Source: Hemicentrotus pulcherrimus
Taxonomy: Eukaryota > Echinodermata > Echinoidea > Camarodonta > Strongylocentrotidae
NCBI GenBank assembly: GCA_003118195.1
Contig: BEXV01000027.1
Span: forward strand, 74,974 to 138,973
Direction: 5' to 3'
DNA length: 64,000 bases
The notes below the pieces were generated by a model. That model ran no database searches, was not told the origin of the DNA, and worked only from the letters and a program-made list of their open reading frames with translations. This document shows, one piece after another, positions 49,101 to 63,715 of this stretch; within the stretch, counting starts at the first letter, position 1, and each line of letters begins with the position of its first letter. Position numbers and translations under genes: made by a program.

Positions 49101-52100
49101 TCTCAGCATTTTTATGAGTTTATGTGCTGAATGTACATAGTTATACTTAAAACTGCATTAAAAAAATATTAGTTTTAAACAATATAAACGGAATTACAAG
49201 AACGATGTTGCACGTTTCTCACACCGTACAAAGCCTTTGTTGATAATCATAACATAATCTAACAGATCCCCAACCTCAAACCATTGAACCATAATTGCCT
49301 TCTTACCAACACGCGGCTACGCTCTTCATCACGCGTGAACCTCCAACATAATTCACTATTATCTACACAAATTATTCATTGCGGAGATGAATTTTTGAAA
49401 GTGTTTTGAAAGGCATTGTTAACCCCTTGTCATCCTAATCAACACCATACACGCCCCTGAAGGCTAATATGTGGCTATCTACAGAATACCATCGCTGACG
49501 GGCTTGACTAAGAACCCAGTGCGTGAAATTGCCTTCTCTGGTGAGAGCCACAGAAATAAATATAAAGACAATTTTCTCAATTTGACCTACACTGATGAGT
49601 ACTGGGCAGTAATCTATGTATTCATATTACATGGTTTGCTTTTCACTTCATTTCCTATGTACTCTCGTTCTTGAAGCATGAAATGCAATTCGCCAATTTT
49701 CATGCCCCGGTGAGCGATAGAAAGGCCACTGTACAATTCGATATTTGCAGGCTTCCAACCGAGGTTTTTTTTTCATACAGGATTATTGTCCTATAGCCTG
49801 TTTTTTCATGTAAATATCATTTTTACCAAGTTTTTTCTTGAAAAAGAAAATCGCTTTTAGAATAAACATTGACTCCACTTTTGTTTTTGTTTTTGACGCC
49901 GTAGATTCCATGTCTGTTCAAACTATAGGTCTACGGATTTAATGTCTCCGGAACTCGGTAAAGAATTGTCCCTAATTTATATTCAATATTAAACATCACT
50001 CACTCATGTGTCCACCGTCACACACTGTTTACTAGGCAAAATGGCCCTTTCATCTTGTAGAGGAAAAGCAGCACTTCCCACGACGAGATGCTCAATCGCA
50101 ATGCAACCGTAACTAGCGGGGTCGCACGAAGGTGATCCGCCGGTGACTGTGGTGAGCTACAGTGGTTTAGCGTGGTTCTATATCATTATAAAACCCATCA
50201 TTACATTTTAAACCGCGATAAATTGTACGTGTTGACGTTCTGAATTCAAATAGAATTTCCATAAAATCTCCATGAAAATTCCATCAACAATTTTTGTTCA
50301 TGCATTTTATCTAAATAATCAGTGATAAGAAAAAGCTCAGAGGGATGTTGTTTCTCTTTATCAAATTTTCCAGAAAATGAAATATTTAAGCAGTTATTTG
50401 CAGATATTCCTATATTCTAAATAATAAATCTTTCCTGGTACTTTTTAAATATTTATATACTTTTAAAAATATGCAAAGTTCATATAAATATACAAGAATC
50501 TGTTCCTTCAGCAAATTTTCATGTAAACCGTAAAAACCTGACTATATAGGTGCAAGTATTTCTTTAAACTTAGGATGCAATAACTTTACCCCTATTTCAT
50601 TTGGCATTTGTGAATGTGCAAATTCAAACAATAGCTTAAATTTGTGAATTCTTCTATGGATCATACAACTGGAATGTTTGAGGAGCTCCTAGTCATTTTA
50701 ACCTGCATGCAAACGCCAAAAGGCCTTAATTAACTCACATTTTTTCGGGGATGGGAGGGGGAGGATTTGTTTCTTAATCTGAATAATTTTACTTTTTTCT
50801 TATCTATCTTACATACTAATAAACTGATATCTTTAATTCAGACTAAAACGAAACCTGATAAATAGGCCTACACGACAGTCGAATCAATAATATTTGTATT
50901 AATAATAACCTAGATGTGATACATGAATCCGCTTTTTATTTCTCCTAAAACATCTGATAATTGACTTCTTGAATTTGTTCCTATTTATCTTAACTGCTTG
51001 ATTGCAAAGTTAAGAATTACGATAAATCAGTCATTCACCTACTATTACTATAGTAAACGCACTACTCATGTACATTTACAAAAAGTATAACGTTTTCTAC
51101 CAGGCTGTCCTTTTGGACTATTAGTTCTACACAAGGCTTTAAAAAAAAATGATGTACCTTCTCAATTTACGACAAAGACCATTTTCGACTGTGTCTATGG
51201 ATCATCATGATCAGGCACTCAAAATGTCAGAATGATTGACCGTAGCTCAATAATTGATTTGTTTGTGATCTCTAGACAATGGTAAAGGAAATCGCACATC
51301 CTATATTCAGATATTTTCTCCTCTTACAATGTGTGAGAGAAAGGGAGAAAATGTTTCCACCAAAATGGCGACATTAACAGCAGCACGACATACATCTTAT
51401 GCTTCCGAAAGCAATTCGTTCTTTTGGCACTTCATTTGCTTTGCCTATTTTCTTCTCCGTGTGCTCATGAAAAGGGATGGAGAAACTGATTGGTCGGCCA
51501 TCTTCTTTGATAGGGCACGTTGCACATGTCAACCGGAATATCCACTAAGACACGTCTGAGTGCATTGGATGGACTAAAAGATACCATTTACTCAGAGAGT
51601 GATGTAACTAGTGTGACGGTTTGGTCACTCAATCGTGCCTGTACAATGCGCTACAGTTGACAATTTCAAGCTAGAATGGGCGCCCATTTAAAAGATAACT
51701 TGACCATTAATGCGTGTACGTATGCAAAGTATGAGCAGAATAGAACAATTGTGTTTCAGGTCATTTAAATGGTGATTGAACTATTCAGTTTGTTTAAAGT
51801 GATAAGAAATCACATATTTCAAGTCTATTATTATGGTGATGTTATGTAGATTTGATATGTGAATCCAATCTTTTTACCATCATTAGGGTATCACTAGCTC
51901 CACATGCAGCATTTTAATTTTTAGAGTGTACCTGTGTATACAATGTAACGATGCTGACGGATTTTCCCTTCATTTTTTCCTGATTTACACTATACAATAA
52001 ATAAATAATTATATATCACATATCAAGTCTTTAGCTGGAAAGTGAATTTGGTGTTTCATTGTTTGTCATTATTTGCATATTCGGGAAGTACAGGGACACT

Positions 52101-55100
52101 GATACAAAAACAGTGGATATCAGTATTCTGATATGACTGAAAAGTGGCCCCAGATTTGCTTTCTTCTTCATTTTTAGGGGAGGGGGGCTTTATCTTTTCT
52201 TTTTTGGTTACGAACCCTAAATGGTTTATCTTACTTACAATCTTTTTTACCGTTTTCCTAAATCCTCATTAAGTTTAATTTTGTGAAGTTTTGCAACATG
52301 AGAGAGCGATTGCGATGAATTATGCAGGTATATAGCGGGCTGAAGGTAAAGAAAATGGGGTATGGTGTAAAAGTGAGGTGAGGCAGCTGCTTCAGATAGC
52401 CTTTCAGCTGCTCAGGAACTCGGGTGTGGGGAACCCGTTTCCTCTCATCTGCGAGCTCTGAAACGTTTGAGGAAAGGACGGGTTCCTGTTCTGCTTGAGA
52501 GAAATAAAGGATATACGAACGGTTCCTTGGATGTGGATAATCAGCTGTGAATATTGGGAGGAACGAATGGTTTTGTAGTCTATTAAACACGACAAAACAG
52601 AATGCCATTGACATACTCTGTCAATGTATAGGAATGGAAATCCAGAGTGAACAACTTCGTTTTGGAGTAAAAAATAATGTTTAAAGTAATGGGATCTGAT
52701 CTCAAAAGAATAATTCAGACTTCTAATTTGGAGTTGATTCCTCTAAAATCGGGAAAAGATTTAAATCTAATTCAAAGACATTGATCCCTGAAGCTGGATT
52801 TTAAAAAGAGTGGATTTTCAACCCCCTGCAAGAAGGTGGGGAGAGGTGTGAGTGTTTGGAAGAGTAGGTGTTTGGTTTAGGAAGAGGTTTTAAGTTCCTG
52901 GAATCGGTAGGATGCCATAACTGATGTAGTTTGATACTTTCAAGCCAAACATAGAAGTTTGACCACAGCGTCAACAATTTGCAATCGAGTAATGCATATT
53001 TTGTAATATCATACATTGATGCCACATGGGATGAGACATATTTCTATATTATTGGTAATTCGTTCGAGACTATGACTAGGCTTTTTTTTCTGATCATATA
53101 TCATCATTACAATAAAAATTAGCTAGAAGAAAATTTATGAAAGAATATCAACCGCACAACAAAGAGAATGAAAATAACGTATGATTCTAAACTATGGCTG
53201 ATAAAGTTACTGTATAACTTGCCGATTCGTATATTCCAAGCTGAGGCGAGTTAAAAGCGGTCTGATTTCGCAGGAAATTAAAATTAAGATATGATGAGAC
53301 TTATCTGAAGTCAAGTGATGGAAGGTTGGAAAGCAAGGTGACTTATTTTTATGGAGGGAAGTAAGGTATGTATACTACCAGTACAAAGTCCACATCTACC
53401 GAAGAGCGTGTGGCATCGAGAGAGACCGTACCACAAGTATATTATTAGCTCAACAGCGGAATGCTAATCGTATACAGATGATACTATGAGAATCCATCTA
53501 AGATTGACTGAAGACTTATTTCTTTTACATCCTATCCCATGGACAATATAAGCCGTGAGTGAGCGAATACACATTATATCTATAATGAACAAAACAGCCA
53601 AGTTTTACATGTTTTTTGCTTCCAAACTCTTTTGCCTTTTAGTTGTGCTTGTTAATTTATGATTTACTGCTCATAAAAGGCACTTTTAGTGTTATAATTA
53701 TGCAAAAATGAGAGATAGTACTATCTAAATAATTTGAATTGTTGGGAGTGAGATTCTACCTTTGCTCAAGGTTTTTTTGTTTATCAAGGAAACAATACGT
53801 GTTTTGTGAAAAATTGTGATTAATTACATCTGATATTTCCGTAGTCATTATTTAAGCGATTATCAACATCATTCACTCCCTGAAAGACATCGTCGTCAAT
53901 GTCTATGCACTTTATGAGAGAGGTCTCATCATTTCTTATATGACATAATACATAAATCCTGAATGCATGCATGTCGGTTGTAGCAACCCATTTAATTCGT
54001 CAATTAGTCGACTCAGACCATTTGTCAAAGTTCAGAGATCTTTCTTCATCCTGTCATCTCTTTCCTCCCTTGTGATCATCAAGCAATCGACGTCGTCCAA
54101 TTTAATTTCATTCCGTTTCCTTAAAGGCCATTTGGTTCTGAGGGAAAAAGGTGCAAGAACTCTGAAAATCATATTTTAAGAATATCCCTCGTTGTTTTAC
54201 CGGATACAAATGTCAGTCGCACAACAGTACGTCTGGTAAATATTTAGTAAGGCGTCTTTGAGTATCGGTCCCCTGATTTCCTGACCAACTGCTTCTCCGA
54301 ATAAATCATTATTTCTAAGCCCTTTTCTCATCAGAAAGGTAAAAACATTCTGAGTTGGTTTTTTCTCCCGTTTTGCTCCATCGAATGTGGACATGGCGGT
54401 GTGAAATTTGACGCTTAATTTGCCAGGCTCATTGAACACAAACAAGAGAGTTTGGCACTTTAATCTCATTACTGCAATGTTGGAGTCGCATAAAGAGCCG
54501 GAGAGTGATGGATATGTCTCTCGGAATAGAACTTTTTCTCACCCAACTCCCAATCGAGACGGAGAGTATTGCAGCCAAATAATTGATATGAGTAAAATAG
54601 GTTGTAGCAGAGTGCATTAACATGTTGTCAAGGACGATGATATATGTAAAGGAGATGTACAGGATTAAAATGTACTTTGAGAGAGTCAATACAAACAAGC
54701 ACACCGAATCTAGAGTATAACATTGTCAATAATTCGGTAGAACAAATATAGAATACATGACACAAACAAAATAAAGTAGGAAGAGAATTAAATTGAAAAT
54801 ATTATTTTACCAACCTTTCCCCCTTTTCATCTCAAACATTAACTTTGACATAATCTTCTTTCATCAGGCACATCAATAACGTTTTACCTTCTTGTATTCG
54901 ATATGAAAGCTTTAATACATGTATGATAATTTTTGTTTTTATATCCGTTGTTAGTCCGTTTGTTTGTTTGTTTGATATTGTTGTTTATTCCTGGACAGCC
55001 AATAGTCATCTTTGAAATTATTTTACACATTCAAATACAGTCTGTATTTCATAGACTGTCAAAATGATCCAACGGAGTTTCAAAAGAGCCGGATAACTGT

Positions 55101-55658
55101 AAATACCTAATAATCATATCAAAATATTTCCATGGTAAACGACATCTCAAAGCGAATGTAAATAATTCGAATGAAGCATTCATAGTTCATGCCTGAATTA
55201 AATTTAAACACAACCCAACACATTCCTCACTTTCATATATTCTTTGAAAGGACAAGTGCCAAGACATCCGAATATTATTTTTCGTTAATTTATTCATGTT
55301 TTCTTTTAAAAAGCGGGGTAGTCCCATTCAGAGTGACGGGGGATGGGGGAGGGCTTGCTTCACAAAGAAGCCCTGCTATGAATATGAAAATAGAATGTTC
55401 AAACTGGAGTGTTTTTAAAAAAATTTATAATGGTTGAAGAATTCAATGATATTTGTTGTATTGTTTCAAAGTTGCCCCTGTTTTTAAATCACACGTTATT
55501 TAGATGGGAAACCACCTCTTGAGATGAAATTAAGTCATGTTGAAAATATGATGGCCTTGACTCATGTTTCTTACACTTATTGGGAGGATGGAAAAGAATA
55601 AATTAAAAAATAGAGAGGTAGCATTAGAGTAAGATAGATCAAGAGGGGGGGGGGGGGG

Positions 55659-56629
55659 NNNNNNNNNNNNNNNNNNNNNNNNNNNNNNNNNNNNNNNNNN
55701 NNNNNNNNNNNNNNNNNNNNNNNNNNNNNNNNNNNNNNNNNNNNNNNNNNNNNNNNNNNNNNNNNNNNNNNNNNNNNNNNNNNNNNNNNNNNNNNNNNNN
55801 NNNNNNNNNNNNNNNNNNNNNNNNNNNNNNNNNNNNNNNNNNNNNNNNNNNNNNNNNNNNNNNNNNNNNNNNNNNNNNNNNNNNNNNNNNNNNNNNNNNN
55901 NNNNNNNNNNNNNNNNNNNNNNNNNNNNNNNNNNNNNNNNNNNNNNNNNNNNNNNNNNNNNNNNNNNNNNNNNNNNNNNNNNNNNNNNNNNNNNNNNNNN
56001 NNNNNNNNNNNNNNNNNNNNNNNNNNNNNNNNNNNNNNNNNNNNNNNNNNNNNNNNNNNNNNNNNNNNNNNNNNNNNNNNNNNNNNNNNNNNNNNNNNNN
56101 NNNNNNNNNNNNNNNNNNNNNNNNNNNNNNNNNNNNNNNNNNNNNNNNNNNNNNNNNNNNNNNNNNNNNNNNNNNNNNNNNNNNNNNNNNNNNNNNNNNN
56201 NNNNNNNNNNNNNNNNNNNNNNNNNNNNNNNNNNNNNNNNNNNNNNNNNNNNNNNNNNNNNNNNNNNNNNNNNNNNNNNNNNNNNNNNNNNNNNNNNNNN
56301 NNNNNNNNNNNNNNNNNNNNNNNNNNNNNNNNNNNNNNNNNNNNNNNNNNNNNNNNNNNNNNNNNNNNNNNNNNNNNNNNNNNNNNNNNNNNNNNNNNNN
56401 NNNNNNNNNNNNNNNNNNNNNNNNNNNNNNNNNNNNNNNNNNNNNNNNNNNNNNNNNNNNNNNNNNNNNNNNNNNNNNNNNNNNNNNNNNNNNNNNNNNN
56501 NNNNNNNNNNNNNNNNNNNNNNNNNNNNNNNNNNNNNNNNNNNNNNNNNNNNNNNNNNNNNNNNNNNNNNNNNNNNNNNNNNNNNNNNNNNNNNNNNNNN
56601 NNNNNNNNNNNNNNNNNNNNNNNNNNNNN
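55659..56629. other. Assembly gap (971 N) between G runs
   Basis: N bases are flanked on both sides by poly-G (14 or more bases). A 397-codon minus-strand frame across it is produced by the Ns and is not a gene. Confidence 0.98.
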
Positions 56630-56715
56630 GGGGGGGGGGGGGGGTATCGCGAGGAAGGATGATGGTCAGATGATGTGGGGGAAGCAAAGTGCGAAATTTC
56701 GGTGTCGACAGAGAC

Positions 56716-56729
56716 GTTACCATGGTAAC
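56716..56729. promoter_or_regulatory. Perfect palindromic RFX X-box motif
   Basis: GTTACCATGGTAAC is a 14-bp palindrome that fits the RFX consensus GTTRCCATGGYAAC. A near match, GTTACCATGGTTAT, lies at 57522-57535, and an X-box-like half site lies near 45441 in the KCNH upstream region. Function is unproven. Confidence 0.5.
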
Positions 56730-57418
56730 ATCAATAATGGCGCCAACATCATCAATGTCCGATCAGAAATAAACAGAGGTTTTAAAACTGCATTATCATG
56801 ATTATGATGGGTTAAAATCAAAGAACGATGGGAAACACAAGAAAAAGTATTTCATTCATTAAATTGATGACATGGATAATATTCTTGAGAATTTCTTATA
56901 TGAAAGACAAACAAAATCACCGAGTGTAAGGGCATAGCAACTAGGTGGACTATAGAATGCTGGGAGAATGTTACAACGGTGCTGATTTTTTTTAATAATA
57001 AAAACTTCAAATACAAACAAAATTATCATAGGGATTTTAACAATTTGGATTATTTTTTTAATTCATTCCATTTGCATTAAGTCGAGACGGGATGAAAGCA
57101 GTATAAACTCCTACAAAGAAGCCGAAAATGCATTTTTTACAAGTTTATTTATGATGAATCTTGCTTGAAAACATACTGCAAAGCTGTCAAGTTTACTTAT
57201 TTCAGGAATTAAATTATACACACACATGAACATTGAGAAAATGTAGTAAGATTTTAGAGAGAGAGGAGGAATTATATATTATATATAAGAGTAAATAGTT
57301 ATGCATTGGTTGATGAAAAAAGACGAGTGAACTATGAGAAGAAATTATAAAACAACCGTAGGAGATACAAAATATACAATTTTTGTCAAGTAATGAAAAG
57401 AATCTCATATGGTTGCTA

Positions 57419-57450
57419 CAGAGAGAGAGAGAGAGAGAGATAGAGGGGGG
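57419..57450. repeat. (GA)n microsatellite
   Basis: GA repeat ending in a G run. Confidence 0.93.
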
Positions 57451-58888
57451 AGGAGTGGTCATATCGTATCAATATTGTGAAATATTACGATCTGAACCCT
57501 CATAAAGCTTGGAATGACTATGTTACCATGGTTATACATGAGATATAATCTATAGATTATTCATAATTATGTTTTACCTTTGGTTGTCAACTTGGCAAAA
57601 TGGCAATTAGTTTATTCTCGCTGAGCAATGGTAATTTTGGTATACGAGTAAACACACACTTTTAACATATGTTGCGTGTATGACGTAAATTCGTATTGAC
57701 AAAATAATGTCTTTTATTTGACAACAATAAATCTAGTCCCATAGGCGATATACAACGCCCAAGGATATTCGTATACAACGTGTTCGACGTATTAAAATCA
57801 TAATTCAAAATTGGTATACGCAACATAGACCTTAAAGTTTTGAAATTTGTACTCATCATAAAAATGAATCAAAGAGCATGTACCTCCTATTTGACTCAAA
57901 TGATAATTTATGATAATTGCTAATAACCGAATGGTTTGCACTAAATACCAATGCTGAATAATTCGTGTACGTACAGTTATGGACGTCGTAGATTCACTAA
58001 GCTTTGCATTTGCATTTCCCCTACCATGTTTATACAACCACCACGTGTACTTTCCACCGTGTGAATGCATTCTACTATTGTAAATTCACGAAGAAAATGA
58101 GCTGCACCCCCCTAACCCTATCTATCAGACGAACCAAGAAGTCTTGTTAAGATAACAGAAGGATACAAAAATGGCCACGTTGCTTAGTACAAGAAGCAAT
58201 AATACGAGGTGTAGATTTGAATGGAGTATTTATAACTCGCCTTATTCGTACCATGTTAAAAATTATATAATCAACTCGGATATTCATCCATATTAATTTG
58301 GTTTTAATGGAAGGAAACTGGAGAAACAGGTGAGCAAAAATTTAAGAATAATGCAATACAAAATTATTATTTATTTTTTATTTTTAAAGTTGTAATTAAT
58401 CAACCTCCAATTGGCAACTCCGTGACGTTCCTTTCAAGGACCTCCCCCACACACTTTCCCTGTCTTTAAAAATCAATAAATTTCCATTTACCCAAATACA
58501 AATATTCATTTTTAAATTTGATAGATAACAGCTTTACAAATTCATAATCATCGAATTTGTTACAAATCTGTTTCATTTTTTGTCTTGCCATCATCTAAAA
58601 ACAACTTGGAGGTTATAAGAATACCGTAAAAAGAAAAAGAACCTGACTTTCCGTCACCCCATGGTTACTTCTGCAGTACCCTTATACGAATGACAAAAAG
58701 AGAAAAAAATGACCGCCTTCACTACCAAAAAAGCTTGGTTTGGAAGTAAAGATGGAATTTGATTGATGCATGATGAATAATTGACAAGACACGTATTGAA
58801 TTTTTCAGGATGAAGCCATGAATATTCTTCTGCTGGTAAGCTGAGCTAGTATCAAAAAGAGATACATGTGCAGTGAACATGCTACTGG

Positions 58889-58970
58889 AAGAGAGAGAGA
58901 GAGAAAAAAAAAGAGAGAGAGAGAAAGAGAGAGAGCGAGAGAGAAAGAGACAAAATGAGAGAGATAGAGG
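58889..58970. repeat. (GA)n microsatellite with A run
   Basis: Interrupted GA tract. Confidence 0.93.
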
Positions 58971-60408
58971 GGAAAATAGCAAGTCGGTATACCGAAGGAT
59001 TACAGGAAGCCCGAGGAATCTTGCAATATTTTGAAATATTGATTATTATTGAATTATTGAATCATTTCAGAAACATAATCATCCGAGGGGAGCATTATAT
59101 TTCCGCAGTCGATTTAAGAACTATCAAAGTTAGCATCACAAAATCACTTTTCTTCTATTCTCTTCTATGCATTTCATATTAATGGAATAATACTAAGGCC
59201 CATCTTGTGAATCAGGATATGTTGCAGACCTTCTTAGCTCCAATTTAGTAGACTACTCCAGTTGACCAAAAAAAATGTTGAAAATGTAACAAGAGTATAA
59301 AGAATTATTGTAGTAATTCAACTTGACACTTGTCTTGGAGAAGTATTATGATGGATATTTCTAGAGATAATGTAGGACAGGTTTGAATGGTGATATATTA
59401 GATTAGGGTAGGAGCTTCTTCTCCTGAATACCGATCATGAATAATACATGGTTAGTGGCTCTGGCATGTGTTTACAACTATAAAGATGTCTTTCTTGTAA
59501 TATGATTTGTTTTGGTATCTCGCGTACAGACTTGAATACGAAATCAGGGCTTTATCGCGAAGGATCACGAATATCTTCTATCTGTTACTGAGAAAGTGAT
59601 AGATACCTTCATGATAATTTGTTTTCGTTGTTGCATAATCACTTTGCAATTGAGCTACAAAGTTCTGATAGATACACATTTACACGTTTTACTCAAATTT
59701 TTGCTTGGGACGTCTAGATCTAGAATCCTGGAATGAAACAGTCTTCTCCAAACATAGCACAATAAAGGAATTTTTGATTGAAAAAGAAGGATATTCGACC
59801 AAGAGTATCTCTCACAAATCTTATTTCTTATGTCGCCCGCCCTGCTGGTGTATCAGTCAGTCATGTCACCACGACAAACCCACGGTACATCAGGATCTTT
59901 AAAGATTAATCATTAGTTCTACATTATACATGAATATCTTTTAACAAGTAAAAAATATATATGCCGTTGCTACGAGTATTATGTAGGGCGTTTTTTTTTC
60001 TTGGATTTATGTCTTAGCGTTGAAACTACCGTTGAATCGGGAGATGAGAGGAGTTGTCATGTAAGAATACCTTCCTTTCGAATTCGTTCACAAGGGATGG
60101 GTAGATCAAGATCGAGGATTTGAGAGATTACGGGAAATATATTTTGAGAATATTTTGATCACTGTCACTGATTCTTGAGAAGAGTAATACTCCACTGATC
60201 CTTCCATCTTTCGCAGGATAATTATGACAATGACAATGTCAAATCCGAGTCGTGTAGTTCTATTATTCAAACTTTGCTTGAATTGCGTTTTTACTTAAAT
60301 GTATACTGACGAGGTAGTAGTCAAATAAGATGGCGCCTTTTGTATTAAATAACCTTGTTCTTATTGGAGATACTTCTTCATGCATTTCAAATCAAACATC
60401 TAAATTAA

Positions 60409-60605
60409 AGGTAGGCTTTACTACTTCAGCTAGAAGGGATAAGACCGCCCAGCGAGCCAGCGAGGTCACTGTGACAGGTGACTATCTCATTAACTCAGCT
60501 CTCATTTAACATAAGAAAAAGAGGATCATGGGGGACCAACAGGCACCGATTGGGGAAGTTTTCTAAATAGAGGGAGCAAGTAGCTACAAGTAGGACAGTG
60601 TGCCT
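60409..60605. mobile_element. TTAA-flanked short element, copy 2
   Basis: A 197-bp copy of the element at 28333-28518, flanked by TTAA at 60405-60408 and 60606-60609. Imperfect terminal inverted repeats are visible (AGGTAGGCTTTACTACTTC against AGGCACACTGTCCTACTTG read from the other end). The two copies are about 90% similar over the core by eye, in the same orientation. Confidence 0.75.
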
Positions 60606-60800
60606 TTAAATGTGCTGGAGTAGTGAAGAAGGTGAAATCTTGTTACGTAAACTTATCTATAAACAAGGCAATTTTATACTTCGTTGAAAATGTGGAATTT
60701 GTAATCTAAAAGGAGCTTTTTCTAACCTTCTTTACCCTTTCACTCTGTTTCTCCCTTTGTTGTCCTTCTTACTGTTGTGACATTTTGGTCATTTGTGGCT

Positions 60801-61280
60801 AAGCCCCTTTCGAACCTGATATGCGTAGAGTTCCAAAGTATGGCGTACCGACTACGCAGAAATTGGGCTGCGTATTCATGAATAAAAATGTTGCTTCTGC
60901 GTAGTCCCTGCGTAGGTTGTACGTAGGCTGGCGTACGATAGCGTATGGTTACGTACCCTGTGCACAGGCACCGCGTACCTAAAAATGTTGCTTCAGCGTA
61001 GGGTTGCGAACGACACCATACCCACATATGTACACATACACACGCACACACACAGGCTTGACGTACAGTAGCTTAGTATTGCGTAGTGTTGAGTAGACTT
61101 GCGTACACATTGCGTACTTTCTGTGTTTAGTGTCTACACCGAAGGTACGCGCGTCCATCTTGCGTACACATTTGCGTCCCTCAGCGTACAGTTACGTAGG
61201 CGGGCGTAGGGTAGCGTACTCTCGGCGTAGTCGGTTCGGAACACTACGCAACTCTACGCAAGGCCCGGTGTAAAAGCCCC
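60801..61280. mobile_element. CGTA-rich inverted-repeat element, about 480 bp
   Basis: TGCGTAGAGTT (60822-60832) and CCGACTACGC (60848-60857) at the left reappear as complements at 61250-61260 and 61225-61234 on the right. The right edge ends in AAAAGCCCC followed by TTAA at 61281-61284; the left edge has CTAA. The interior is packed with GCGTA/TACGC motifs on both strands. This is a nonautonomous DNA-transposon structure without coding capacity; the superfamily is not assigned. Confidence 0.65.
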
Positions 61281-62599
61281 TTAAGGCTAATGTTTATTTA
61301 GTTCAGGCCCATGATCTGTTTATCGTTATTACAGAACCTCAATTTACCAAAGTGTAAAGTCCTTTCCACAGAATACGATGTGAGACCCCAATAAAACCGC
61401 TTTTTCAAAGAAAAAATATTCTCTTAGGTTCATTCACGTTGATCCAAACGCCATTCGATAGTCTTACCGAGCATTTTCTCCTAAAATGACTCCTGTATGA
61501 AAAACATGAAAATTATACGAAGTTCTATCATAACAGTATTTTTCTTTGTTGAACAAAATACCTATATAGAGAAATTCCATGAACAATTAATGTACAAGTC
61601 CATTCAATAAACAATGTAAATAGAACAAACAAAATATATTTACAAAGGTCATCAAGTAGGTAAGAAAATGAAAGATGTTTTAACATTAATCAGATTAACA
61701 AGGCTCCAAAATATACTAAATGTTTGTCCTTAAAAGCCTTGTTCAAATATGGCAAGGTAGACGGCCGCAAAAAGCTGCCGCGGTTTTTGTTTTCGTAGTG
61801 CGCAACAATGGACTTGCGCGTATTCAATGAGATCTGTGTTATAAGATATGGAAATATAAAGCGTATTACACTTCACATCATCTTTGAAGAAAAAAAACGC
61901 CACGGTGTGGCCGTGTCATATCTGAACGAGGCTTAATCTAACAACGAAACCTCATCATGTAAATGTATAATCATATTTTGCACTGTTAAACATGAACGGC
62001 TCCCCCCACGCACATTAACTTCTATCCTCTAAAGGCCAATTGACCAGAATAAGTTTGATAGTTAATGAGTAACTCTGCGTTTGATCGTATGGAAGAATGA
62101 ACCATTTTGATATAACGTGGCTGAACTTGTTACAGTCACGATTCTTATTGACATTTTAGGAAGCATGGCCTTGCATTTTAATTTTCCTCCACGGGTAGAT
62201 TTGGAGATAATTGCCCTTCGCCACTCTATTTGTGGAATGGTGAAAATTAAAATGATTTATTTATCAGTGGTCAGTGTTTACTGTGTATGACCAATTATCT
62301 TTGGTTTTTGGATTGATTGCGTGCTTTTTTTTGTGTGTAGAAAGTCTTGCCCCTTTTATGCATTTTATTTTCGTTCCTAAATATTGTTTGTTGAAGATTA
62401 TGAACATTGGTCACAGTCTCAATTTGTTTTTATACATTATCCTTTCTGTCTAAATGAGAGAAGTTCAATAAGAAAGTAACAACATATTTAGTTTCTTTGT
62501 CATCTCTTCTTCCCGGTTTTCTTACTATTGCCCCCGGGCCGCCGAATTCATTCCCTTTTCATCCCCATATTTACGCCCCTCCCAATCTCTTTCCATATT

Positions 62600-62622
62600 A
62601 TACAATTCTCTCTTCTTCTTCT

Positions 62623-62661
<39 letters not shown>

Positions 62662-62760
62662 ACTCTGGGCCTCTTTAAACTCATCTTTCTTTTTTTGGTC
62701 CCTCTTTCTTTCATCTATTTGTGCATCTCCCTCCCTCTCTCTCTTTCTTTCCATCTCTCA
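62600..62760. repeat. (CT)n-rich simple repeat
   Basis: CTT and CT runs. Serine/leucine-rich and Arg/Glu-rich frames here are artefacts. Confidence 0.93.
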
Positions 62761-63519
62761 GATTACTGAGTGAGAAGTTATAGTGAGTCGTATTATTCTT
62801 TGCTTGTTCATGGTGTGTTTCCTGACGAGGGGCCCCATTTTGCACCCATGATGATGATAGCGGTGGAAGCTTTCGACTGTCTTAACAACATGAATGCTAT
62901 CTTCGTAGCTCATCAAGTCTGACTGTCTCAGAGATTGAATCAAGCAACCAGTCGAGTAGATAAAGTACACACGCTCATGCACATATACTGATAAATAATG
63001 CTACATTACTGCTCTATAGAAGGAAGCCTCTCTGCCTCAAGTTTTTTTATCAGTTTTATTGGGCACGAAAATACCAATTTGAAAGTCTCTCCTCTCGCTT
63101 TTATAGAGATCATTATCCTTTGGTATTAGGCACGATTGAATGCATAATGTGCACCATCTCCACTCAGGATCAGTTTTAGTTGGCATGGAAATACGAATAA
63201 GGAAACGTAGCATTGTTTGGTACAGTGTTGGTATAGTTCCCATGCTGCTGTATTTTAATGGCCTTCTCTGGCTCGGTAGATTTTAGAGCAAAAAATTATA
63301 CCTCACCATCGATTTCCATTGAGAGAGTCATTTTATCGTTATTTGAGAAGACAGTGATAGACATAGTGAGAATTAGCATAATGAGCTGCATGCATGTTCC
63401 CTTCTTCATCTCCTTCATGACTTTGTATGTGTCTCGGTGGATAAAGATTACCCTGCCTGACTTACCACGTGTTAAATAAATATTGTGCTCTTTGACGTCA
63501 CCTTATCTTAACCTCAAAT

Positions 63520-63715
63520 GTCTTCTCTCTTTCTCTTTTGTTTTCCCATCACCCTTTTCTCTCTTTCTCTGCACTCTCTTTTCAATTTTCTTTCTACTTT
63601 TCCATCTTTCTATCTGTCCCTTCCCTTTTTTGTCTCTATCTTTCTTTCTCCCCCTCTCCCTCTCTCTCTCTCTCTATCACCCCCTCTCTCTTCCCATATC
63701 TCTTTTCTGTCTGCT
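63520..63715. repeat. CT/CTTT-rich pyrimidine tract
   Basis: Long imperfect pyrimidine tract on the plus strand; overlapping Phe/Leu/Ser-rich frames are not genes. Confidence 0.9.

Noticed and set aside
52258..52614. 118-codon minus-strand frame
   Set aside because: No domain, no convincing splice sites, and the length is within chance for this many frames. Worth rechecking only if transcribed.
55530..56723. 397-codon minus-strand open frame
   Set aside because: Nearly all of it is the 971-N gap flanked by G runs. The real codons at each end are unrelated.
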